64,000 nt of DNA. It comes from Streptomyces sp. NBC_00091. Lineage in GTDB: Bacteria; Actinomycetota; Actinomycetes; Streptomycetales; Streptomycetaceae. The notes under the pieces were generated by a model, which saw only the letters and a list, made by a program, of their open reading frames with translations, had not been told where the DNA came from and did no database searches. Within the stretch, counting starts at the first letter, position 1. The number at the start of each line of letters is the position of its first letter. The stretch is taken from assembly GCF_026343185.1 (NCBI RefSeq), contig NZ_JAPEMA010000001.1:3968001-4032000 (forward strand), in the 5' to 3' direction. Below, in pieces: positions 25,451-34,864 of the stretch. Position numbers and translations under genes: made by a program.

Positions 25451-26182
25451 TCACGCCTCCGACACGCCGAACCGGGCCGCCAGTGTGGCGCGTTGCGCAC
25501 GTACGAAGCCCGCGTCGACCACCGCTCCGTGACCCGGCACGTACAGCGCGTCGTCCCCGCCCAGGGACAGCAGCCGGTCCAGGGCGGCGGGCCACTGGCC
25601 CGGCACCGCGTCCGGGCCGGCCTGGGGCTCGCCCGACTCCTCGACCAGGTCCCCGCAGAACACCGCCTCCCGCTCGCCCGGCACGAAGACGGCCAGGTCG
25701 TGCTGGGAGTGCGCGGGCCCCACATTGGCCAGCAGCACCTGCACCCCGCCCAGCTCCAGGGTCCACTCGCCCGACACCAGGTGCCGCGGCGCCTGGAGCA
25801 GGCCCACCGCCTCGGCGGCCTCCGCCTCCGCCAGGCCCTGGCGGACCGCGTCCACCCGCAGCTCCTCGCGGCCCGTGGGGGTCGCCAGCGGCCGCTCCAG
25901 CCCGACCGCCCCGTAGAACTCGGCTCCCGCGAAGGCCCCGCCGCCCAGCACGTGGTCGAAATGTCCGTGCGTGAATGCGATATGGGTCACGCGGCGGCCC
26001 GTCAGCCGCTCCGCCTCGGCCCGCACCTGCGCGCCCTCCCGTACACACGATCCGGGGTCGATCAGCAGCACCGACTCGTCCCCCACCACCAGCCCCACCG
26101 TGCAGTCCCACACCGGCAGCCGTCGCCGGCCCACCCGCCCGGTGACCCGTTCCCAGCCCGCCTCTTCCCAACGCACGTCCAT
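25451..26182 (-). CDS. Metallo-beta-lactamase fold hydrolase
   Basis: 243 aa. The metal-binding signature THGHFDHV is at about residues 70-77, further ligands are expected at the His of NVGPAHSQHD, the Asp of FCGDLVEES and the His of VPGHGAVV. The Zn-binding set is complete, so the enzyme is probably active as a hydrolase, for example of thioesters, lactones or cyclic nucleotides; substrate unknown. ATG at 26182. Divergent from hrcA, with 163 bp between starts. Possibly co-transcribed with the DUF3097 gene downstream. Confidence 0.9.
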   Translation of the reverse strand: MDVRWEEAGWERVTGRVGRRRLPVWDCTVGLVVGDESVLLIDPGSCVREGAQVRAEAERLTGRRVTHIAFTHGHFDHVLGGGAFAGAEFYGAVGLERPLATPTGREELRVDAVRQGLAEAEAAEAVGLLQAPRHLVSGEWTLELGGVQVLLANVGPAHSQHDLAVFVPGEREAVFCGDLVEESGEPQAGPDAVPGQWPAALDRLLSLGGDDALYVPGHGAVVDAGFVRAQRATLAARFGVSEA

Positions 26183-26255
26183 GCGGCGACGCTACCCTGG
26201 CGGGCCGCCCTTGCCCGCGGCGCACTACCCGGCCGTACACTGACCGGGGGATCTC

Positions 26256-26280
26256 TGGCACTCACACGATCAGAGTGCCA
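26256..26280. promoter_or_regulatory. CIRCE operator upstream of hrcA-dnaJ2
   Basis: TGGCACTC-N9-GAGTGCCA, a perfect inverted repeat with the 9-bp spacer that defines CIRCE, the binding site of HrcA. It lies 66 bp before the hrcA start and implies that HrcA represses its own operon until heat shock. Confidence 0.93.
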
Positions 26281-26345
26281 ACAAGCCAGGGCCGGCCGAC
26301 CACCGGCCGCGACCGACGACCGACCCGCTTCCGGAGGTGTGCGCG

Positions 26346-27365
26346 ATGCTCAGTGAACGCAGGCTCGAGGTACTGCGCGCCATCGTCCAGGACTACGTCG
26401 GGACGGAGGAGCCCGTCGGCTCCAAGGCCCTCACCGAACGCCACCGGCTCGGCGTCTCACCCGCCACGGTGCGCAACGACATGGCCGTGCTGGAGGAGGA
26501 GGGCTACATCGCCCAGCCCCACACCAGCGCCGGCCGGATCCCCACGGACAAGGGCTACCGCCTCTTCGTCGACAAGCTGGCGGGCGTCAAGCCGCTGTCG
26601 ACGCCCGAGCGCCGGGCCATCCAGAACTTCCTCGACGGCGCCGTCGACCTCGACGACGTGGTCGGCCGCACGGTACGGCTGCTCGCGCAGCTCACCCGCC
26701 AGGTCGCCGTCGTCCAGTACCCCTCGCTGACCCGCTCCACCGTGCGGCACGTCGAGCTGCTGTCGCTGGCCCCGGCCCGGCTGATGCTCGTACTGATCAC
26801 CGACACCGGGCGGGTCGAGCAGCGGCTCGTCGACACCCAGACCCCCTTCGGCGAGATCTCCCTCGCCGATCTGCGGGCACGGCTCAACGCCCGGGTCGTC
26901 GGCCGTCGTTTCACCGACGTGCCGCAGCTGGTGCAGGACCTTCCGGAGTCGTTCGAGACCGAGGACGACAGGGCGACCGTCAAGGCCGTCCTCGCGACCC
27001 TTCTCGAAACGCTGGCCGAGGAGGCGGAGGAGCGGCTGATGATCGGCGGCACCGCCAACCTCACTCGCTTCGGACATGATTTTCCCTTGACGATCAGGCC
27101 GGTGCTCGAAGCGCTTGAGGAGCACGTGGTGCTCCTCAAGCTGCTGGGCGAGGCAAATGAGTCGGGAATGGCCGTACGGATCGGGCACGAGAACGCCTAC
27201 GAGGGACTCAACTCCACGTCGGTCGTGTCCGTCGGCTACGGTTCGGGCGGCGAAGCAGTCGCCAAACTCGGCGTGGTCGGACCGACCCGCATGGACTACC
27301 CCGGAACGATGGGAGCGGTACGCGCAGTGGCACGTTACGTCGGACAGATCCTGGCGGAGTCGTAA
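26346..27365 (+). CDS. hrcA: Heat-inducible transcription repressor HrcA
   Basis: 339 aa. The N-terminal winged helix ([50 protein letters not shown]) is followed by the dimerisation and GAF-like domains typical of HrcA, ending in [21 protein letters not shown]. It represses chaperone genes through CIRCE and needs GroE for activity. The ATG at 26346 has GGAGG 8 nt before it; GTG 26337 overlaps the ribosome site and is rejected. The next gene, dnaJ2, starts on the base after its stop. Confidence 0.97.
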   Translation: MLSERRLEVLRAIVQDYVGTEEPVGSKALTERHRLGVSPATVRNDMAVLEEEGYIAQPHTSAGRIPTDKGYRLFVDKLAGVKPLSTPERRAIQNFLDGAVDLDDVVGRTVRLLAQLTRQVAVVQYPSLTRSTVRHVELLSLAPARLMLVLITDTGRVEQRLVDTQTPFGEISLADLRARLNARVVGRRFTDVPQLVQDLPESFETEDDRATVKAVLATLLETLAEEAEERLMIGGTANLTRFGHDFPLTIRPVLEALEEHVVLLKLLGEANESGMAVRIGHENAYEGLNSTSVVSVGYGSGGEAVAKLGVVGPTRMDYPGTMGAVRAVARYVGQILAES

Positions 27366-28505
27366 GTGGCCACGGACTACTACGCCGTACTCGGCGTGCG
27401 CCGCGACGCATCCCAGGACGAGATCAAGAAGGCCTTCCGCCGCCTCGCGCGTGAACTCCACCCGGATGTGAATCCGGATCCGAAGACGCAGGAGCGCTTC
27501 AAGGAGATCAACGCGGCCTACGAGGTGCTCTCGGACGCCCAGAAGAAGCAGGTCTACGACCTCGGCGGCGACCCGCTGTCCGCCTCCGGCGGCGGTGGCG
27601 GCGCGGGCGGGTTCGGGGCGGGTGGCTTCGGCAACTTCTCCGACATCATGGACGCCTTCTTCGGCCAGAGCCAGCAGCGCGGCCCGCGCTCGCGGACCCG
27701 CCGCGGCCAGGACGCGATGATCCGCCTGGACCTGGAGCTGGACGAGGCCGCCTTCGGCACGACCAAGGACATCCAGGTCGACACGGCCGTCGTCTGCACC
27801 ACCTGCTCCGGTGAGGGCGCCGCCCCCGGCACCTCGGCGCAGACCTGCGACATGTGCCGCGGCCGCGGTGAGGTCTCGCAGGTCACCCGGTCCTTCCTGG
27901 GCCAGGTCATGACCTCGCGCCCCTGCCCGCAGTGCCAGGGCTTCGGCACCGTGGTCCCGACCCCGTGCCCCGAGTGCGCGGGCGACGGCCGGGTCCGCTC
28001 CCGCCGCAGCCTCACCGTCAAGATCCCCGCCGGCGTCGAGAACGGCACCCGGATCCAGCTCGCGGGCGAGGGCGAGGTCGGCCCCGGCGGCGGCCCCGCC
28101 GGCGACCTGTACGTGGAGATCCACGAGCTGCCGCACCCGACCTTCCAGCGGCGCGGGGACGACCTGCACTGCACGGTCACCATCCCGATGACGGCGGCGT
28201 CCCTGGGCACCAAGTGCCCGCTGGAGACGCTCGACGGCATGGAGGAGATCGACATCCGGCCGGGCACCCAGTCCGGCCAGGCGATCCCGCTGCACGGGCG
28301 CGGCGTCACGCACCTGCGCGGTGGCGGTCGCGGCGACCTGATCGTCCACGTCGAGGTCACCACCCCGGGCAAGCTGGACGCCCAGCAGGAGGACCTGCTG
28401 CGCCAGCTCGCGAAGCTGCGCGGCGAGGAGCGGCCGACGGGGCAGTTCGCACCCGGCCAGCAGGGCCTGTTCAGCCGCCTGAAGGACGCGTTCAACGGCC
28501 GCTGA
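27366..28505 (+). CDS. dnaJ2: Molecular chaperone DnaJ (second copy type)
   Basis: 379 aa, GTG start immediately after the hrcA stop. The J domain (1-70, with HPD in ARELHPDVNPD) is followed by a Gly/Phe-rich linker, the zinc-finger domain with four CxxCxGxG-type repeats (CTTCSGEG, CDMCRGRG, CPQCQGFG, CPECAGDG) and the C-terminal substrate-binding domain. It stimulates DnaK ATPase and delivers unfolded proteins. Actinobacteria usually have DnaJ1 in the dnaK operon and this DnaJ2 with hrcA. Controlled with hrcA through CIRCE. Confidence 0.96.
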   Translation: MATDYYAVLGVRRDASQDEIKKAFRRLARELHPDVNPDPKTQERFKEINAAYEVLSDAQKKQVYDLGGDPLSASGGGGGAGGFGAGGFGNFSDIMDAFFGQSQQRGPRSRTRRGQDAMIRLDLELDEAAFGTTKDIQVDTAVVCTTCSGEGAAPGTSAQTCDMCRGRGEVSQVTRSFLGQVMTSRPCPQCQGFGTVVPTPCPECAGDGRVRSRRSLTVKIPAGVENGTRIQLAGEGEVGPGGGPAGDLYVEIHELPHPTFQRRGDDLHCTVTIPMTAASLGTKCPLETLDGMEEIDIRPGTQSGQAIPLHGRGVTHLRGGGRGDLIVHVEVTTPGKLDAQQEDLLRQLAKLRGEERPTGQFAPGQQGLFSRLKDAFNGR

Positions 28506-28526
28506 GAGGTCTGCGGGACTTCGTAC

Positions 28527-28558
28527 GAGCCCGGTCCGGGGTGCCCCGGACCGGGCTC
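28527..28558 (+). terminator. Terminator after dnaJ2
   Basis: A 15-bp perfect stem GAGCCCGGTCCGGGG/CCCCGGACCGGGCTC with a minimal TG loop, 21 bp after the dnaJ2 stop. No T-run follows, as is common in Streptomyces. Confidence 0.75.
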
Positions 28559-28685
28559 CGTGCTTCCCGGCCGCTTCCCGGAGGGGTGCCCGTCGTAGCC
28601 CCCGCAGCGGTTCCCGGCGCCGCCGGGGAAGCGGACTATGCCAGGCGAATGCGGTGATTCGGCGGGGTGGACGGGACGTGGCACG

Positions 28686-29786
28686 ATGCAGTCCATGTCC
28701 TCCGCACCGAACGGTCTCCACCAGTACCCGATCGTGCAGGCTCCCATGGCGGGCGGCGCCTCCTGCCCGCCGCTCGTCGCCGCCGTGTGCGAGGCCGGCG
28801 GGCTCGGCTTCCTCGCCGGCGGCTACAAGACCGCCGACGGCATGTACCAGGAGATCAAGCAGACGCGCGGGCTCACCCGCCGGCCCTTCGGAGTGAACCT
28901 CTTCCTGCCGCAGACCGGCTACGTCGACCCGGCCGCCGTCGAGGCCTACCGCGGGCAGCTGGCCGGCGAGGCCAGCTGGTACGAGGTCTCGCTCGCCGAG
29001 GAGGACATCTTCGGCACCAGCGACGACGGCTACGACGCCAAGCTGGCCATCCTGCTGGAAGACCCCGTCCCGGTGGTCTCCTTCACCTTCGGCACCCCCG
29101 CGCCCGCCGTGTTCGAGCGCCTGCGCAAGGCCGGTACGCACACCGTCGTCACCGTCACCTCGGTCGAGGAGGCCCGCACCGCCCAGGCGGCGGGCGCCGA
29201 CGCCGTCTGCGTCCAGGGCGTCGAGGCCGGCGGCCACCAGGGCACCCACCGCGACGACCCGCAGACCGACGGCACGGCCGGCGTCGGCCTGCTCGCACTG
29301 GTCGCACAGGTACGGGAGGCCGTGGCCCTGCCGATCACCGCGGCGGGCGGCCTGATGCGCGGCGCGCAGATCGCGGCGCTGCTGGCCGCGGGCGCGGAAT
29401 CGGCGCAGCTCGGCACCGCCTTCCTGGCCTGCCCGGAATCGGGCGCGCACCCGCTGCACAAGAAGGCCCTGACCGACCCGCTCTTCGGCCACACGGAACT
29501 CACCCGGGCCTTCTCGGGGCGGCCCGCGCGGGGCCTGGTCAACCGCTTCATGCGGGAGCACGGGCCGTACGCCCCGGCCGCCTATCCCCAGGTCCACCAC
29601 CTGACCTCGGGGCTGCGCAAGGCGGCCGCCGCGGCCGGGGACCCGCAGGGCATGTCCCTGTGGGCGGGGCAGGGGCACCGGCTGGCGCGGGCGCTGCCGG
29701 CCGGGCAGCTGGTGGAGGTGCTGGTGGCCGAACTGGCCCAGGCGCAGAACGCGTTGAAGGTGTTGCAGATGAGGAGAGCGTCATGA
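28686..29786 (+). CDS. Nitronate monooxygenase (NPD/2-nitropropane dioxygenase family)
   Basis: 366-aa FMN-dependent TIM-barrel enzyme that oxidises alkyl nitronates; the natural substrate may be propionate-3-nitronate. Motifs: QAPMAGGASCPPLVAAVCEAGGLGFL at the N-terminus, CVQGVEAGGHQGTH (flavin and phosphate contacts, with the catalytic His) and ITAAGGLMRGAQIAALLAAGAESAQLGTAFL. Two ATGs (28686, 28695) are possible and differ by three residues. The stop overlaps the rsmE ATG by an ATGA, so they are translated together. Confidence 0.92.
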   Translation: MQSMSSAPNGLHQYPIVQAPMAGGASCPPLVAAVCEAGGLGFLAGGYKTADGMYQEIKQTRGLTRRPFGVNLFLPQTGYVDPAAVEAYRGQLAGEASWYEVSLAEEDIFGTSDDGYDAKLAILLEDPVPVVSFTFGTPAPAVFERLRKAGTHTVVTVTSVEEARTAQAAGADAVCVQGVEAGGHQGTHRDDPQTDGTAGVGLLALVAQVREAVALPITAAGGLMRGAQIAALLAAGAESAQLGTAFLACPESGAHPLHKKALTDPLFGHTELTRAFSGRPARGLVNRFMREHGPYAPAAYPQVHHLTSGLRKAAAAAGDPQGMSLWAGQGHRLARALPAGQLVEVLVAELAQAQNALKVLQMRRAS

Positions 29787-30529
29787 CGGCCCCCGTGTTC
29801 GTGGTCGAAGAGGTTCCGGCGGGGCCGGAGTTCGTGCTGGAGGGCCCCGAGGGGCGGCACGCGGTGTCCGTGAAGCGGCTGGCTCCGGGCGAGGACGTGG
29901 TCCTCACCGACGGCCGGGGCCGGTGGGCCGAAGGCGTGGTCAAGGCGGCGGAGGGCAAGGACCGCCTGGTGATCACGGACCTGGAGTCCGTGATGGAGGA
30001 GGCGGAACCCGACGTACGGATCACCGTGGTCCAGGCCCTGCCGAAGGGGGACCGGGGCGAGCTGGCGGTCGAGACGATGACGGAGACCGGCGTCGACGCC
30101 ATCGTCCCGTGGCAGGCCTCGCGCTGCATCACCCAGTGGCGCGGCGACCGGGGCGCGAAGTCCCTGGCCAAGTGGCGGGCCACGGCCCGGGAGTCGGGCA
30201 AGCAGTCGCGCCGGGTCCGCTTCCCGGAGGTGGCCGAGGCGATGTCCACGAAGCAGGTCGCGGCGCTGCTGGCCCAGGCCGATCTGGCGATGGTGCTCCA
30301 CGAGGACCGCGACACGCCCTCGGGGGCGCTGGCGACGGCCCCGCTGCCGGAGAAGGGGTCCGTGGTGCTGGTGGTCGGCCCGGAGGGCGGGGTGTCCCCC
30401 GAGGAGCTGGCGACCTTCGCCGAGGCCGGGGCCCTGCCGTACCGGCTGGGCCGCTCGGTGCTGCGTACCTCGACCGCCGGCACGGCGGCGACGGCGGTCC
30501 TGCTGGCCCGCACGGGGCGCTGGGCGTAG
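29783..30529 (+). CDS. rsmE: 16S rRNA (uracil-1498-N3)-methyltransferase RsmE
   Basis: 248 aa. A PUA-like N-terminal domain (EGRHAVSVKRLAPGEDVVLTDGRG) precedes a SPOUT methyltransferase domain with the deep-knot motifs VVLVVGPEGGVSPEEL and LPYRLGRSVLRTSTAGTAA. It methylates U1498 at the decoding centre. ATG 29783 overlaps the upstream stop, and the GAGGAG within the end of that gene is its ribosome site. In many actinobacteria it neighbours dnaJ, as here with one gene between. Confidence 0.95.
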   Translation: MTAPVFVVEEVPAGPEFVLEGPEGRHAVSVKRLAPGEDVVLTDGRGRWAEGVVKAAEGKDRLVITDLESVMEEAEPDVRITVVQALPKGDRGELAVETMTETGVDAIVPWQASRCITQWRGDRGAKSLAKWRATARESGKQSRRVRFPEVAEAMSTKQVAALLAQADLAMVLHEDRDTPSGALATAPLPEKGSVVLVVGPEGGVSPEELATFAEAGALPYRLGRSVLRTSTAGTAATAVLLARTGRWA

Positions 30530-30633
30530 CCGGGTTGCGGCGGGCCCTCGGGCCCGTCCCCCTGGTCCCTGCCGGGCGGCGGGCTCGGGCCGGTAGCATG
30601 CCCCGACCGATCAACGTCACGGAAGGCGCAGCA

Positions 30634-30993
30634 ATGGCCGGGGAACCGCAGGCGGACTGCCTGTTCTGCAAGATCGTCGCGGGCACCATCCCCGCGACAC
30701 TGGTCCGCGAGACCGAGACCACCCTCGCCTTCCGGGACATCAACCCGCAGGCGCCGACCCACGTGCTCGTCATCCCCAAGGTGCACTACCCCGACGCCGT
30801 CACCCTCGCCGCCGCCGAGCCGGCCGTCATCGCCGACATACTGCGTGAGGCCGGGCAGATCGCCGCCGACGAGAAGATCGACGACCACGGCTACCGGGTC
30901 GTGTTCAACACCGGCGCCGGCGCCGGCCAGACCGTCTTCCACGCCCACCTGCACGTACTCGGCGGCCGCGGCCTCCAGTGGCCGCCCGGATAG
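30634..30993 (+). CDS. HIT family nucleotide-binding protein (HinT-like)
   Basis: 119 aa. The N-terminal CLFCKIVAGTIP and the HIT triad in VFHAHLHVLGGRGL (HxHxHxx, about residues 104-110) are intact. HinT-type proteins hydrolyse phosphoramidates of AMP such as aminoacyl-adenylates. ATG 30634 with GGAAGG upstream. It is followed after 6 bp by the RNase Z gene, and these genes form a same-strand run from dnaJ2 onward. Confidence 0.95.
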   Translation: MAGEPQADCLFCKIVAGTIPATLVRETETTLAFRDINPQAPTHVLVIPKVHYPDAVTLAAAEPAVIADILREAGQIAADEKIDDHGYRVVFNTGAGAGQTVFHAHLHVLGGRGLQWPPG

Positions 30994-30999
30994 CCGTCC

Positions 31000-31914
31000 G
31001 TGTCCGTACGAGAGTTCGTGGTCCTGGGCACCGCCAGCCAGGTACCCACCCGCCACCGCAACCACAACGGCTACCTGCTGCGCTGGGACGGCGAGGGCAT
31101 CCTCTTCGACCCGGGCGAGGGCACGCAGCGCCAGATGCTGCGGGCCGGGGTCGCGGCGCACGACATCAACCGGATCTGCGTCACCCACTTCCACGGTGAC
31201 CACAGCCTCGGCCTGGCCGGGGTGATCCAGCGGATCAACCTCGACCAGGTCCCGCACCCCGTGACGGCCCACTACCCGGCCTCCGGGCAGAAGTTCTTCG
31301 ACCGGCTCCGGTACGCCACCGCCTACCGGGAGACCGTGCGGCTGCGGGAGGAGCCGGTGGCCGGGGACGGGGTGCTGGCGAGCGGCCCCTCGTACGTCCT
31401 GGACGCGCGCCGGCTCTCGCACCCGGTGGAGTCCTTCGGCTACCGGGTGACCGAGCCCGACGGGCGCCGGATGGTCCCCGCGCTGCTGGCGCGGTACGGG
31501 ATCAAGGGGCCGGACGTGGGCCGGATCCAGCGCGAGGGGCGGCTGGAGGGGCCGCTGGGCGAGGTCACCCTGGAGGACGTCAGCGAGCACCGGGCGGGGC
31601 AGCGGTTCGCCTTCGTGATGGACACCCGGCTGTGCGACGGGGTGGACGAGCTGGCCGAGGGCTGCGACATGCTGGTCATCGAGTCGACCTTCCTCGACGC
31701 GGACGTCCGGCTGGCCACCGACCACGGCCACCTCACCGCAGGACAGGCGGCGCGGGTCGCGCGGGAGGCGGGCGTCCGGCACCTGGTGCTGACGCACTTC
31801 TCGCAGCGGTACGCGGATCCGTCGGAGTTCGAACGCGAGGCCCGTGCGGCGGGGTTCGAGGGCGAGCTGACGATCGCGGCGGACCTGGGGCGGGTGGCCC
31901 TGCCGAAACGCTAG
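31000..31914 (+). CDS. rnz: Ribonuclease Z
   Basis: 304-aa metallo-beta-lactamase nuclease that cuts the 3' trailer of tRNA precursors. Motif II is [11 protein letters not shown], further ligands are in VMDTR, and [10 protein letters not shown] carries the C-terminal His motif. The exosite and the AxDh-type region are in the expected place. Because the tRNA genes in this window do not encode CCA, an RNase Z is needed for their maturation. GTG start at 31000, 6 bp after the HIT gene. Confidence 0.93.
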   Translation: MSVREFVVLGTASQVPTRHRNHNGYLLRWDGEGILFDPGEGTQRQMLRAGVAAHDINRICVTHFHGDHSLGLAGVIQRINLDQVPHPVTAHYPASGQKFFDRLRYATAYRETVRLREEPVAGDGVLASGPSYVLDARRLSHPVESFGYRVTEPDGRRMVPALLARYGIKGPDVGRIQREGRLEGPLGEVTLEDVSEHRAGQRFAFVMDTRLCDGVDELAEGCDMLVIESTFLDADVRLATDHGHLTAGQAARVAREAGVRHLVLTHFSQRYADPSEFEREARAAGFEGELTIAADLGRVALPKR

Positions 31915-31994
31915 GGCTGTCCGGGAGGGTGGTTCCGGGTGGTGGGGGTGCCGGCGGCCGAGCGTCGTGCGCCGGGAAGAAGAGCGTTCTTCAG

Positions 31995-32008
31995 GTGATG
32001 TGCGTCAC
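31995..32008. promoter_or_regulatory. Candidate Crp-type site upstream of PfkB kinase gene
   Basis: GTGATGTGCGTCAC, a perfect GTGA-N6-TCAC palindrome, is followed by A, giving a TCACA half-site. It resembles the binding site of the Streptomyces Crp regulator. It lies 93 bp before the kinase start. Confidence 0.45.
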
Positions 32009-32100
32009 ACTGGGTTTTGGTCCTGCCGGGTCCGGGCAGGGCTGGCGGCTTTCCAGCCGCAACCCACCAGCAGAAACGACACTTCAACGGGGAGTACACC

Positions 32101-33198
32101 GTGATCAGTCGGGACAGCCGCACCAGCCGCCCGGGAACCCTCGACCCCCTCGGCCCGGTGCGTGATCCCCAAGAGCCGGGCTGTGACGTCTTCCTGACCG
32201 GCACGGTCTTCCTCGACATCATCTTCACCGGCCTCGACTCGGCCCCGGTGCGCGGGACGGAGTCCTGGGCGCGCGGCATGGGCTCCAGCCCCGGCGGCGT
32301 CGCCAACATGGCCACCGCCCTGGCCCGGCTGGGCCTGCGCACCTCGCTGGCCGCCGCCTTCGGGGACGACCACTACGGCGAGTACTGCTGGGACGCCCTC
32401 GAGCAGGGCGAGGGCATCGACCTGTCCATGTCGCACACCATCCCCGGCTGGCACAGCCCCGTCACGGTCTCCATGGCCTACGAGGGCGAGCGCACGATGG
32501 TCTCCCACGGCCACGAGGCCCCGCCCCCGGCGGGCCCCGGGCCCTTCCCCTGGTGCCCGCCGAAGGCGCGCGCGGCGGTGGCGTCGCTGGGCGCCGGGCA
32601 GAGCGAGGGCTGGATCGCGGAGGCGGCCCGCCGGGGCTCGCGGATCTTCGCTGACGTGGGCTGGGACGACACCGGGCGCTGGGACCTGGGCGCCCTGGCC
32701 GACCTCCAGCACTGCGAGGCCTTCCTGCCCAACGCGGGGGAGGCGATGCGCTACACCCGGACCGAGTGTCCGCGCGCCGCGGCCAGGGCCCTCGCGGAGA
32801 AGGTGCCGGTCGCGGTGGTGACCATGGGCTCGGAGGGCTCGTACGCGGTCGACAGCCGTACGGGGGAGACCGCGCAGGTCCCCGCGATCGCGGTGGACGC
32901 CCTCGACCCGACGGGGGCGGGGGACGTGTACGTGGCAGGGTTCGTCACGGGCAGCCTGGCGGGGTGGCCGCTGGCCGACCGGCTGGCCTTCGCCGGGCTG
33001 ACCGCCGCCCTGTCCGTGCAGGAGTTCGGCGGCTCCCTCTCCGCCCCGGGCTGGCCCGAGGTGGCCCACTGGTGGCGCACGGCCCCCGACTCCCTGCGGG
33101 ACCGCTACGCCTTCCTGGACGCCCTCGTCCCGCCGGGCGCCACCCCCTCCCCGCGCCGCCGGGCGGTCCCGACCATCGGCTTCCGGCACCCGGTCTAG
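32101..33198 (+). CDS. PfkB family carbohydrate kinase
   Basis: 365 aa, GTG start with GGGGAG upstream. Ribokinase-fold signatures: SSPGGVANMATALARLGLRT (PfkB motif 1, about 65-85) and the C-terminal motif DALDPTGAGDVYVAGFVTG with the catalytic Asp. The sugar substrate cannot be told; ribokinase, fructokinase or nucleoside kinase activities are all possible. The first 35 residues are an extra Arg/Pro-rich extension. It stands alone with a possible Crp site upstream and GC-rich hairpins downstream. Confidence 0.9.
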   Translation: MISRDSRTSRPGTLDPLGPVRDPQEPGCDVFLTGTVFLDIIFTGLDSAPVRGTESWARGMGSSPGGVANMATALARLGLRTSLAAAFGDDHYGEYCWDALEQGEGIDLSMSHTIPGWHSPVTVSMAYEGERTMVSHGHEAPPPAGPGPFPWCPPKARAAVASLGAGQSEGWIAEAARRGSRIFADVGWDDTGRWDLGALADLQHCEAFLPNAGEAMRYTRTECPRAAARALAEKVPVAVVTMGSEGSYAVDSRTGETAQVPAIAVDALDPTGAGDVYVAGFVTGSLAGWPLADRLAFAGLTAALSVQEFGGSLSAPGWPEVAHWWRTAPDSLRDRYAFLDALVPPGATPSPRRRAVPTIGFRHPV

Positions 33199-33254
33199 GG
33201 CCGCCCGGGCCCGCCCGGGCCCGGCCCCGGGCGGGGCCGGAAAACCCCTCGGGG

Positions 33255-33283
33255 TTGACCCGGGGTGGACGTACGCTTGGTAC
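33255..33283 (+). promoter_or_regulatory. Candidate promoter of the phoH operon
   Basis: TTGACC, 17 bp, then TGGTAC, ending about 65 bp before the phoH start. The -35 match is good and the -10 is moderate. A small AACCCC/GGGGTT palindrome abuts the -35. Confidence 0.35.
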
Positions 33284-33347
33284 TCCGGAGGTCGACGATC
33301 GGCGCGGCCCCTCAGCGGGAGGTATGCGCAGGCCACAGTGCCGGCCC

Positions 33348-34391
33348 ATGACTCAGACACCGACATCCCACACCCCGGCGCCCGGCCAGGCGCGAGCCCA
33401 CTTCACGGTCCCGGCGACGCACCCGATGGTGACCGTGCTCGGCTCGGGCGATGCCCTGCTGCGCGTGATCGAGAAGGCCTTCCCGAAGGCCGACATCCAT
33501 GTTCGGGGCAATCAGGTCAGCGCGATCGGGGCGGCGGCGGAAGTCGCCCTGATCCAGCGCCTTTTCGACGAGATGATGCTGGTGCTCCGCACCGGGCAGC
33601 CGATGACGGAGGACGCAGTGGAACGCTCGATCGCCATGCTCAAGGCGAACGGCAACGGTGGCGGCGACAGCGAGACCCCGGCCGAGGTGCTCACGCAGAA
33701 CATCCTCTCCAGCCGCGGCCGCACGATCCGTCCCAAGACCCTCAACCAGAAGCGGTACGTCGACGCGATCGACAAGAACACGATCGTCTTCGGCATCGGC
33801 CCCGCCGGTACCGGCAAGACCTACCTCGCCATGGCGAAGGCGGTCCAGGCCCTGCAGTCCAAGCAGGTCAGCCGGATCATCCTGACCCGCCCCGCCGTCG
33901 AGGCCGGCGAGCGGCTCGGCTTCCTGCCCGGCACGCTCTTCGACAAGATCGACCCGTACCTGCGCCCGCTCTACGACGCCCTGCACGACATGATGGACCC
34001 GGACTCCATCCCCCGGCTGATGGCCGCCGGGACCATCGAGGTGGCGCCCCTGGCCTACATGAGGGGCAGGACGCTCAATGACGCCTTCGTCGTCCTGGAC
34101 GAGGCGCAGAACACCACCGCCGAGCAGATGAAGATGTTCCTGACCCGGCTCGGCTTCGACTCCAAGATCGTCGTCACCGGCGACATCACGCAGATCGACC
34201 TGCCGGGTGGCGCCAAGAGCGGTCTGCGTCAGGTCCAGGAGATCCTCGAAGGGGTGCCGGACATCCACTTCTCGCGGCTCACGTCCGAGGATGTCGTCCG
34301 GCACAAGCTGGTCGGCCGTATCGTCGACGCGTACGAGAAGTACGACGACAGCCAGAGCCGTCCGGCACCGAACGGCCACCAGCGGAAGTAG
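33348..34391 (+). CDS. PhoH family ATPase (PhoH-like, YbeZ type)
   Basis: 347 aa. An N-terminal KH-like domain ([19 protein letters not shown], about 25-100) is followed by a RecA-like ATPase: Walker [14 protein letters not shown] (about 150-162) and Walker [11 protein letters not shown] (about 245). The protein is linked to RNA metabolism and usually acts with YbeY, whose gene follows here. Start at ATG 33348 (MTQTPTSHT) matches the Streptomyces N-terminus I recall; an upstream ATG at 33324 sits too close to GGGAGG to be used easily. The next gene in the operon, ybeY, is damaged. Confidence 0.93.
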   Translation: MTQTPTSHTPAPGQARAHFTVPATHPMVTVLGSGDALLRVIEKAFPKADIHVRGNQVSAIGAAAEVALIQRLFDEMMLVLRTGQPMTEDAVERSIAMLKANGNGGGDSETPAEVLTQNILSSRGRTIRPKTLNQKRYVDAIDKNTIVFGIGPAGTGKTYLAMAKAVQALQSKQVSRIILTRPAVEAGERLGFLPGTLFDKIDPYLRPLYDALHDMMDPDSIPRLMAAGTIEVAPLAYMRGRTLNDAFVVLDEAQNTTAEQMKMFLTRLGFDSKIVVTGDITQIDLPGGAKSGLRQVQEILEGVPDIHFSRLTSEDVVRHKLVGRIVDAYEKYDDSQSRPAPNGHQRK

Positions 34392-34404
34392 AACCGAGCG
34401 CACC

Positions 34405-34864
34405 ATGTCGATCGACGATCCTCGACATCGCCCGCTACGCGCTCACCCGGATGAGGATCCACCCGCTGTCCGAGCTCTCCGTCATCGTCATCGACGAGGA
34501 CGCCATGGAGCAGCTCCACATCCAGTGGATGGACCTTCCCGGACCGACCGACGTCATGTCCTTCCCGATGGACGAGCTCCGTCCCCCGACGAAGGACGAC
34601 GAGGAGCCCCCGCAGGGGCTCCTCGGCGACATCGTGCTCTGCCCCGAGGTCGCGAAGAAGCAGGGCGACGACGCGCCTACGCAGCACTCCATGGACGAGG
34701 AGCTCCAGCTCCTGACCGTCCACGGGGTGCTGCACCTGCTCGGGTACGACCACGAGGAGCCGGACGAGAAGGCCGAGATGTTCGGCCTCCAGGCGGCCAT
34801 CGTCGACGGCTGGCGGGGTGAGCGCGGCATCACCGGTCCGTCCCCGGCCCCGACCGTCTCGTGA
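34405..34864 (+). pseudogene. ybeY: ybeY endoribonuclease gene with N-terminal deletion and frameshift; intact ORF 34451-34864
   Basis: YbeY processes 16S rRNA and works with PhoH-type proteins. The zinc motif [13 protein letters not shown] (HxxxHxxxxxH) and the [10 protein letters not shown] and LGDIVLCP motifs are present. The normal start MSID is readable at ATG 34405, but it enters a wrong frame. The sequence [12 protein letters not shown] that should follow about 13 residues later is found at 34418, one frame over. This fits loss of a few dozen bases not divisible by three. In the correct frame the only standard start is ATG 34451, giving 137 aa that lacks the first helix and strand, without a clear ribosome site. 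Either real damage or a sequence error. Its stop overlaps the next gene. Confidence 0.8.
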
